Source: Homarus americanus
Lineage: Eukaryota; Arthropoda; Malacostraca; Decapoda; Nephropidae
Direction of reading: 5' to 3'
Assembly (NCBI RefSeq): GCF_018991925.1
Contig: NW_024732415.1
Location: 3,395,981-3,459,980, forward strand
Length of the DNA stretch: 64,000 bases
Positions 57,946 through 64,000 of the stretch are shown here, piece by piece. The translations under genes were made by a program, and so were the position numbers. Each line of letters starts with the position of its first letter. Within the stretch, counting starts at the first letter, position 1. The notes beneath the pieces were generated by a model that made no database searches, had not been told where the DNA came from, and worked only from the letters and a program-made list of their open reading frames with translations.

Positions 57946-58625
57946 CTTAAGAGGGTGAACAGCTGTAGAGAGAGGTAGAGGGTGAACAGCTGTAGAGAGG
58001 GGTAGAGGGTGAACAGCTGTAGAGAGAGGTAGAGGGTGAACAGCTGTAGAGAGAGAGGGGTAGAGGGTGAACAGCTGTAGTAGAGGGAGAGGTGAACAGC
58101 TGTAGAGAGGGGAGAGGCAAACAGCTGTAGAGAGGGGTAGAGGGTGAACAGCTGTAGAGAGAGGGGTAGAGGGTGAACAGCTGCAGAGAGGGAGGTGAAC
58201 AGCTGTAGAGAGAGAGGAGTAGAGGGTGAACAGCCAGAGAGAGGCAGAGGGTGAATAGCCAGAGAGGTAGAGGGTGAACAGCCAGAGAGAGAGGGGTAGG
58301 AGGGTGAACAGCTGTAGAGAGGGGGGTAGGAGGGTTAACAGCTGTAGAGAGAGGGGGGGTAGAGGGTGAAATAGCTGTAGAGAGGGGGGGGGTAGGAGGG
58401 CTACCAACAGCTGTAGAGAGGGGGGGGGTAGAGGGTGAACAGCTGTAGAGAGGAGAGGTAGAGGGTGAACAGCTGTAGAGGGAGGAGAGGGGGTAGAGGG
58501 TGAACAGCCGTAGAGAGAGAGAGGGGTAGAGGGTGAACAGCTGTAGAGAGGGAGAGGGGGTAGAGGGTGAACAGCTGTAGAGAGAGAGGGGTAGAGGGTG
58601 AACAGCTGGAGAGAGGTGGAGAGGG
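57946..58625. repeat. ~28-bp array with CAGCTG E-box
   Basis: More than twenty units of GGTGAACAGCTGTAGAGAG plus GGGTAGA. Most carry CAGCTG; a few have CAGCCAG or CAGCCGT. Confidence 0.96.
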
Positions 58626-58830
58626 AGAGATAGAAGAGAGAGGTAGACGGGAAGTAAATTAGATGGAGGGGGAAGAAGAGAGACGGAGAGAGAGATAAAT
58701 AGATAGAGAGAGAGGAAGAGAGACAGACAGAGAGAGATAAATAGATGGAGAGAGAGGAAGAGAGACAGATATGAAGAAATATTGAAGATATAAGAGGAGA
58801 ATAACAGACAGACAGACAGACCTGATAATT
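58626..58830. repeat. GAGA/GATA/CAGA-rich DNA
   Basis: GAGAGATAAATAGAT(A/G)GAG occurs at about 58690 and 58733; CAGA units at 58806-58821. Confidence 0.85.
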
Positions 58831-59213
58831 ACGTGGAGAGTTTAATTGGGAGATTTTTTTGTGATTGTTAGTAAGTGAGTCAGTTAGACAGTTAGTTAAT
58901 TAGTTATTAATTAAGGAAAGGTAAAGAGGAGACTGACTGTATACGTAAATCATGTACGTAAATCATGTACGTAAATCATGTACGTAAATATCTACACAGT
59001 TGACAGATTACACTACAGGCGGTATATTCAGTATGACCTAAGGCTAAAAGGTCAAAGGTCAAGCCCACAGCTTTGAAAAGCAATTGTCTCTTCCACCCAA
59101 CCAAAGTTTACACCTACGTCGAGTGAAGTTTGGAGCGACAGGTGAGTAAATTGTCTTAGAGGCTGATGAAGACTCGGTGTTGACAGGTTGGTGTCCCCTG
59201 ACGTGTGAGGGTC

Positions 59214-59218
<5 letters not shown>
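58831..59218. repeat. Unique DNA with 15-bp repeat CATGTACGTAAATCA
   Basis: Four units at 58940-58990; the rest is unique. Confidence 0.75.

Positions 59219-59269
<51 letters not shown>
59219..59269. repeat. (TC)n microsatellite
   Basis: Pure TC for 25 units. Confidence 0.97.
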
Positions 59270-59273
<4 letters not shown>

Positions 59274-59754
59274 GTCAGTACCTGTTGCCTTGTTCACCTA
59301 CCTACCTGTTGTGTATGTCATCAGTTGGTAGTCTTGTTTTAACTACATTCTCTTTTGATTCTAATTTATAGTTTTGTGAATATATTTTGCTTCTTTTTTC
59401 TTCTTTTAATTTCAGTTTTTATTTTTATTTTTTTAGTTTTTTGTGTCTCTGTGTTTGTCTATTTCAGTTTTTTTGTCTCATTTCAGCTTTTTATCCTTTT
59501 GTTTTGATTCTCATTTTCTTTATTTTTGTAGCTTTCTAACTTTTGGGCCTTTCTTTATTTTCATGGTTTTCTATCTATTAATTTTAGTTGAATTTATATC
59601 TCTTTCTGTTTATCTAATGTCCTTACTTTCTATTTTTCTATACTTTATTCTCGTGTTCTATCTCCACCAACATTAAATTTTCCTCTCTAATTCCTTATTC
59701 GCTCTTGCTATTAAATTTTCCTTTCATCTGACCAAAAAATTTCAATGACCAACA
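59270..59754. other. T-rich DNA
   Basis: TTTT-rich with TCTATTTTTC words; frames are Phe/Leu-rich artefacts. Confidence 0.55.
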
Positions 59755-59868
59755 CAAATGATAATCACCATCACTACTGCTTAGATCAATCACCATCATT
59801 GTTACTACCATCATTATCATCTCTATCATCATCATCACTACTACTACCATCATCATCATCATCATTAA
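59755..59868. repeat. (ATC)n/(ACT)n trinucleotide tract
   Basis: Interrupted ATC units ending in CATCATCATCATCATCATTA. Confidence 0.93.
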
Positions 59869-60289
59869 CCTCTTACATATCATCTAACTTTCTCTACAGA
59901 GGGATGATAGTAACTTAATATAGCACAAGTCAATCTACTTCCCCCTGACGAACTTGTAAACAAAATCTTCTTTTATTGACAAACACTAATTGTGGGTTAT
60001 ATTATGGACGATGGGGGGAGGGGTGGTTATATCCTGGGGTGTTGGGGATGGTGGAGAGGGAGGGAGTGGGGGAGAGGGAGGTGGTGGTGGAGAGGGAGGG
60101 AGTGGGGGAGAGGAAGATGGTGGAGGAGAGAGAGGGAATGGAAGAGAGGGTAGCATATGGAAGGATTTAGAAGGTGGAGAGTAAGAGGATGGGGAGATAA
60201 TGAGAAAAGCAGTGAAGGGAGAACAGGTGAGAAGAAAAAATGAGAGAAGGAAAGGGGAGAGATAAGAGGAAATGAGAGGGGAGAATAAT

Positions 60290-60324
<35 letters not shown>
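59869..60324. repeat. Unique, G-rich tract and (CT)n
   Basis: Unique to 60005; GGGAGGGAGTGGGGGAGAGG units 60010-60150; purine-rich; CT 60292-60324. Confidence 0.88.
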
Positions 60325-60327
<3 letters not shown>

Positions 60328-60790
60328 ATTTTTTCTATCCTTTTCTCCTCTCCCCCTCTCCCCTCTTCCTTGCCTCATCCCATCTCTCCTTTTCTTGCCT
60401 TCTTCCCTTTCCATCCTTCTCCTCTCTCAAACCTCTAACCCCTTTTTCTCCCCCATTGTTTCCCCTTCCCCCATCCTTCCTTCCTCTTTACCTTTACGGA
60501 CACAGTTTACCCATTAGTACGTCTCCTCTCGCCTTTCCCTTTCCATCTGTTCCATTCTTCCTCTACCTTTCCTTTCTTTACTCACTCCCCACCCTTTCCA
60601 TCCTCTCTCCTCCCATCCTGTCTCCTCTCCCTTCCCCTCCCTTCCTCTCTTCTCTTTCTCTCTCTCCACTTATCTTTCCTTCCTCCCCCCTCTTCCTCTC
60701 TCTGCCATCATCTCCCCTTCCATGTTCTCTCACCCCCCTCCCTTCCCACCCATCCTCTACCCTCCCCTCCCCTCCCCTCCCATTCCATAT
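60325..60790. repeat. Pyrimidine tract
   Basis: C/T-rich to (CCTCC)n near 60765-60780. Leu/Ser/Pro frames are artefacts. Confidence 0.9.
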
Positions 60791-60911
60791 CCCGTTACAC
60801 CACAGTCATGCATCACTAACTTACCTCAATTATTAAACCACTTAAATCGGCACGACGAGTCATCACAGTAAGCCTATGTATATATTATACCGTGAAGGAC
60901 TGTGTATACAT

Positions 60912-60960
60912 ACTTGTTCTGATTGATAGTCTACAGTGTAGGTTATCAATCTGAACAAGT
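60912..60960 (+). other. 49-nt near-perfect hairpin
   Basis: ACTTGTTCTGATTGATA pairs with TATCAATCTGAACAAGT (one mismatch in 17). Inside, CTAC pairs with GTAG around AGT, with GT/GT between the stems. Confidence 0.75.
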
Positions 60961-61250
60961 CAATCTCAATCAAGGTAGGAAGTCTGTCTCGGAGTGTATA
61001 ATGAGTAGTGGGTGTATGTTCGGTATACTGAATGTATGTTGACTATGCAGAGTTTAAACAGAATGTGCTGAGCGTATGTATTGTATAGTATGCTGAATAT
61101 GTAGTAAGTGCATTGTTGAGTATGTTGAGTATATTCATTGTATGCTAAGTATGGTGAGTGTATATTGAGTTTATTTAATGCATGTTGAGTGTATACTGGT
61201 TGGCTGCAATCGCTCACAAACCCAAAGGAAGAATATCATTTGTGGGTTGT
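60961..61250. repeat. Degenerate TGTATGTTGAGTATACTGA words
   Basis: From 61005 to 61200 TATGTTGAGT and relatives recur at ~10-21-bp intervals. Confidence 0.7.
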
Positions 61251-61860
61251 GTTCGCGCCAAAACTCGTAGGAAGACTCCTATTGGTTGATGTTCCCTCCA
61301 AAACCCATTTGAATATTATTACAGGTTGGTTAAGTGTGGGTTAAATTCTTCGGGAAAATATCATTGCTTCATTGCGTAGCCCATCTTTGATAACTTAGGT
61401 TCCCGCCAAAATTCAGAGTTATCATTGGTTGGGTGAGTTCCCGCCAAAATTCATAGCAATCTTGTCTTTGGTTCGTGGGTTCCCGCCAAATTTCAAGGAA
61501 TCTTGTCATTGGCTGGCTGGGTTCCCGCCAAAATTCATAGGAATTTTGTCATTGGTTCGCGGGTTCCTGCCAAAATTCATAGGAACCTTGTCATTAGTTG
61601 AGTGGATTTCCGACAATATTAACAGGAATCTTATCATTGGCTAGCTGGGTTCCTGCCAATGCTACTAGGAAGACTATCATAGGTTGGCTGGATTCCCGCC
61701 CAAATTCACAGAATCCTTATCATTGGTTGGGTGAGTTCCCGCAAAATTTCGCAGGAATCTCGTAATTTTTTTACTGGGATCCGCCAATGCTACTAGGAAC
61801 ACTATCATTGGTTGGCTGGGTTCCCGCCAATAATACTAAGAAGACTATCATTGGTCGGGA
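61251..61860. repeat. 42-43-bp array, E2F-like plus inverted CCAAT per unit
   Basis: About thirteen units open with TTCCCGCCAAAATTC or variants, continue AGGAATCTTGT and end CATTGGTTGGCTGGG. Unit starts are 61251, 61291, 61399, 61437, 61479, 61521, 61563, 61606, 61649, 61692, 61735, 61778 and 61820. TTTTGGCGGGAA (reverse strand) fits the E2F/DP consensus and ATTGG is CCAAT reversed. Confidence 0.95.
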
Positions 61861-62010
61861 TCTCGCTGCATATTATTAAAGGTGATGTACACATACGAGG
61901 AATGTTATAACTACGTAAATTAAAGAGGATATAGTTAGTTAAGGGGTTCATGCCAGCCACTCTAAATATGGTATGTAACAAAAGAGTTTAAGATGACCTC
62001 ATTTAGAAGG

Positions 62011-62091
<81 letters not shown>
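61861..62091. repeat. Unique DNA then (CT)n
   Basis: Unique to 62012, CT 62013-62091. Confidence 0.93.
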
Positions 62092-62094
<3 letters not shown>

Positions 62095-62190
62095 TTGGCT
62101 TTAATCCCTTCAAGTTGTCTTCGGCTAATGATTTTTTTTATGAGAACTTGGTAGATCTAAGCCACATCAAAGTCATAAAAAGCCATTAAT

Positions 62191-62280
62191 CCTAACCTAA
62201 CCTAACCTAACCTAACCTATCCTAACCTAACCTAACCTAACCTAACCTAACCTATCCTAACCTAACCTAACCTAACCTAG
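62191..62280. repeat. (CCTAA)n array
   Basis: About eighteen pentamers with two CCTAT variants. TTAGG is on the minus strand, opposite to 45774 and 56190. Confidence 0.97.
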
Positions 62281-62401
62281 CTGACTATATCCTCGTCAAA
62301 ATTCTCAAAGCGTAGAGCTCATTGGCTGACCATTTCCCGCGAGAATTTTAAAGCACATTATTATCTTATCCCCGATATGGATTACTAGATATAGGAATCA
62401 T

Positions 62402-62404
<3 letters not shown>
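62281..62404. promoter_or_regulatory. CCAAT and E2F-like sites outside the main array
   Basis: CTCATTGGCTGACCA followed directly by TTTCCCGCGAGAATTTT (62333 onward) repeats the module of 61251-61860 in diverged form; TCGTCAAAATTCTC precedes it. Function unknown. Confidence 0.3.
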
Positions 62405-62463
<59 letters not shown>

Positions 62464-62466
62464 CGC
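62405..62466. repeat. (GT)n microsatellite
   Basis: GT for about 28 units, ending GAGCGCGCG. Confidence 0.96.
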
Positions 62467-62639
62467 GCGACATCGACAGTAATGTAGAAGCAAGCACATC
62501 TCATCCTAATTTGCCCAATAAACAATGAACTTTTGTAATGAGGTCAAGGTTCATACCTCAAGGTTAGGTTAGGTCATCTTTCGTGATAACTCGGTAACAG
62601 TAAGTAGCGTCATGACCGAGGGGCGAGGTGTGTCTTGTT
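62467..62639. other. Unique DNA
   Basis: Contains AAGGTTAGGTTAGG near 62560. Confidence 0.5.
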
Positions 62640-62985
62640 CCTAACCAGTTACGTGACACTTGTTCTGGACATGTTATTATCCCGAGAGTTACATGGTGTT
62701 AACGACCACTGTGTACAGGAGCTATGTAGTACTTAAACAAGTTATTACTTACAAATATCACTTAGTACTTATACCTGATTACTCTCAAAATATAACCTGA
62801 TACTTGAACACTTTATTTATTTACAAGAACAGCGTGATAAACATTGTAGTATTGTTTACAAATGTTACTTAAATACTACATTATTTACAAGAACTATGTA
62901 ATATGAGATAACTTTTAACTTACAGACGCTACGTGATACTTAAACACCTTATTAGTTACAAAAGTTACGTGATACTTAAGGGACA
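62640..62985. repeat. Diverged ~42-50-bp array, core GTTACGTGATACTTAA
   Basis: AGTTACGTGACACTTG, GCTATGTAGTACTTAAAC, GCTACGTGATACTTAAAC and AGTTACGTGATACTTAA, each followed by TTATT(A/T)CTTACAA-like DNA, indicate about eight decayed units. Confidence 0.7.
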
Positions 62986-63110
62986 GTGTTTACAAGACAG
63001 AGGCGCGACCCGAACTAGAGGTTGAACAAAAACTCGACTATTATCGTACCAGAGATGCCAGTAGTAAGGGGGGGGGGGCCACCGCCAACACCTGTTTGTC
63101 TCACGGTGGA
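62986..63110. other. Unique DNA with poly-G
   Basis: A run of twelve G at about 63067-63078 followed by CCACCGCC. Confidence 0.6.
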
Positions 63111-63480
63111 GAGAGACGGGGAGAGGGAGGAGAGAGAGAGAAAGGGTAGAGTGAGAAGAGAGAAAGGTGTAGAGAGAGAGGTGAGATATAGTAAGAAAGG
63201 GAGAAAGATAGAGAGAGGGGAGGAACATGATTGAGGAGACAGAGAGAGGGAGAGGGCGAGAGGGGAGGGCAGGAGAAAGGATGAACAGGAAAAAAGAGAG
63301 AAAAGAGGGGAAGGTATAGAGAGAGAGAGGAGGGGGGGGAATTAGAGAAAGAGAGTGAGAGGGATGGAGAGAAGATGGATGAACATCAGAAAGAGAGAGA
63401 AATAAGGGAGTGAGGCGAGAGAAAATATAAGAGAGAGCAAATAAGTGGAGACAAGAGGGATAAGAGAGTATTACTAAAGT
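63111..63480. repeat. Purine tract
   Basis: GAGAGAGGGGAGG words throughout. Confidence 0.9.

Positions 63481-64000
<520 letters not shown>

Overview
This window looks like noncoding, repeat-dominated nuclear DNA from an arthropod, most likely a decapod crustacean. The evidence is three blocks of the pentamer TTAGG/CCTAA (the usual arthropod telomere unit), very long pure dinucleotide microsatellites every one to two kilobases, tandem arrays with units of 16 to 90 bp, and several small transposon remnants. A run of exactly 100 N (28416-28515) marks a scaffold gap. I see no rRNA gene, no intact tRNA gene, no CRISPR array, no prokaryotic gene and no complete protein-coding gene. Most long reading frames are translations of low-complexity DNA.

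Layout: 1-9 kb alternates pyrimidine tracts, minisatellites and microsatellites with AT-rich unique DNA. It holds one exon-like segment (4387-4506, minus strand, 120 bp, phase 1-1) and a dispersed ~91-bp repeat at 8136-8360 that recurs at 51641-51830. The 9-20 kb part carries two retroposon 3' tails (11293 and 20419, minus strand), a mariner-like MITE (13381-13588), an exact 106-bp tandem duplication (14278-14489) and a tRNA-like SINE head (19501). The 20-28 kb part has a 45-bp array, a 20-unit 40-bp satellite with alternating subtypes, (ACAT)n, G-quadruplex-prone tracts and five palindromic GGTCATGACC sites. From 28961 to 33020 lies a 4-kb G-rich satellite.

The 33-47 kb part holds a 41-bp array, an array with sixteen CACGTG E-boxes, a 1.3-kb ACC-rich satellite, trinucleotide blocks, a GGAAT-type minisatellite, 25 perfect TTAGG units (45774-45898) and a pogo/Tigger-like MITE just beyond them. 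The 47-52 kb part shows two related ~24-bp arrays in opposite orientation, a 68-bp Tc1-like palindromic MITE and a 1.8-kb ancient diverged repeat with an ATGCAAAT-like core. The 52-64 kb part has a 79-bp array, a ~28-bp array with CAGCTG in most units, further TTAGG/CCTAA blocks, a 49-nt hairpin and a 42-43-bp array whose units pair an E2F-like TTCCCGCCAAA with an inverted CCAAT box.

No genes can be shown to work together here. If the window has function beyond satellite DNA, the best candidates are the arrays that concentrate transcription-factor-like motifs (61251-61860, 34900-35305, 27502-27620) and the exon candidate at 4387-4506. All repeat, motif and hairpin statements come from direct reading. 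Family assignments rest on end motifs only, and every functional statement is inference.
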